Below are positions 6,191-6,418 of a DNA stretch of 6,418 bases, in pieces. The stretch spans positions 1-6,418 of the forward strand of contig JAEZXM010000067.1 in the NCBI GenBank assembly GCA_023419875.1, written 5' to 3'. The position numbers were made by a program, and so were the translations under genes. Every line of letters begins with the position of its first letter. The stretch's first letter is position 1. Under the pieces are notes generated by a model. The model worked only from the letters and a program-made list of their open reading frames with translations, did no database searches and was not told where the DNA came from. The DNA comes from Pseudomonadota bacterium. GTDB taxonomy: Bacteria; Myxococcota; Myxococcia; Myxococcales; Anaeromyxobacteraceae.

Positions 6191-6213
6191 CTCGACGGAG
6201 GGAAGCTACGCCT
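6182..6213. terminator. Hairpin holding both facing stop codons (candidate bidirectional terminator)
   Basis: AGGCG-C-TAGCT (6182-6192) pairs with AGCTACGCCT (6204-6213) as 10 base pairs with one bulged C and an 11-base loop. The TAG of the plus gene (6188-6190) and of the minus gene (6208-6206 read on the minus strand) lie opposite each other in the stem. No T-tract follows on either side. Confidence 0.5.
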
Positions 6214-6418
6214 GCGGTCCGGCGGCGATCCCCGCCTCGGTGGCGCCGCCGCCCACGGCAGGCGACGCCGCGTGCGGCATCACCCCGTCCACGCCCGGCC
6301 GCGCGCCGGTCCACCCGTGCCGCGGGAGCGTCCGCGGCCGCCCGCCCTCGGCGCGGATCTCGGCGAGGCGGCGATCGAGCCGGGGCAGCACCTCCTCCGA
6401 GGTGTAGCGGACGAAGTG
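6206..6418 (-). CDS. C-terminal end of an unidentified convergent gene (5' end outside window)
   Basis: An open minus-strand frame runs from the window edge to a TAG at 6208-6206, giving 70 residues beginning HFVRYTSEEVLPRLDRRLAE. The first third looks like genuine protein, an amphipathic charged helix (EEVLPRLDRRLAEIRAEGG). The remainder (HGWTGARPGVDGVMPHAASP, then Ala/Gly-rich) has the character of a disordered tail. The internal GTG at 6391 is an unlikely start because GGAGGAG touches it directly. I do not recognise the family. Tail-to-tail placement 15 bases from the neighbouring stop, with a hairpin covering both stops, supports it being real. Confidence 0.5.
   Translation of the reverse strand, partial: HFVRYTSEEVLPRLDRRLAEIRAEGGRPRTLPRHGWTGARPGVDGVMPHAASPAVGGGATEAGIAAGPQA

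Noticed and set aside
5682..6407. A 241-residue plus-strand frame near the right edge
   Set aside because: Off-frame shadow, very rich in Arg, Ser, Gly and Ala, with no start site.

Overview
The window is very GC-rich DNA of a free-living bacterium, probably Gram-negative. Four reading frames begin with Sec-type signal peptides, Shine-Dalgarno sites are strong (AGGAGG type), and the tmRNA is one-piece. The mix of secreted proteins of unknown family, a GH26-like hydrolase and CARDB/PPC surface modules would fit a lineage such as Myxococcota or another former 'Deltaproteobacteria' group. That placement is inference; nothing here fixes the taxon.

Layout. At 1-345 (+) is the 3' end of an unidentified gene. 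At about 347-496 (-) is a short scrap resembling an NmrA-family protein. Then come a secreted GH26-like glycoside hydrolase (536-1636, +) and a small secreted protein (1713-2249, +) whose C-terminus looks lost. Next is a decayed CARDB-PPC-CARDB surface-protein fragment on the minus strand (about 2113-2905), frame-disrupted at its 3' end and truncated at its 5' end. It abuts the terminator of ssrA, the tmRNA gene (2955-3302, -), which is the best-supported RNA feature. Its acceptor stem, G3-U wobble, T arm, tag reading frame (ANEPMALAA), stop-codon hairpin and 3' terminator can all be read directly.

The right half holds a HAD-family phosphatase (3527-4228 or 4243, -), a GC-rich hairpin, an exported protein of unknown function (4332-4949, -), a divergent intergenic region, a second exported unknown (5171-6190, +), and the 3' end of a convergent gene leaving the window (6206-6418, -). 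A hairpin at 6182-6213 carries both facing stop codons in its arms.

The genes do not form one obvious pathway and I see no new multi-gene system. The most informative pattern is gene debris: an NmrA scrap, a 3'-scarred secreted gene and a CARDB/PPC remnant, the last ending exactly at the 3' flank of ssrA, a well-known integration site for mobile islands. No integrase, att duplication, insertion sequence or CRISPR array is visible here.
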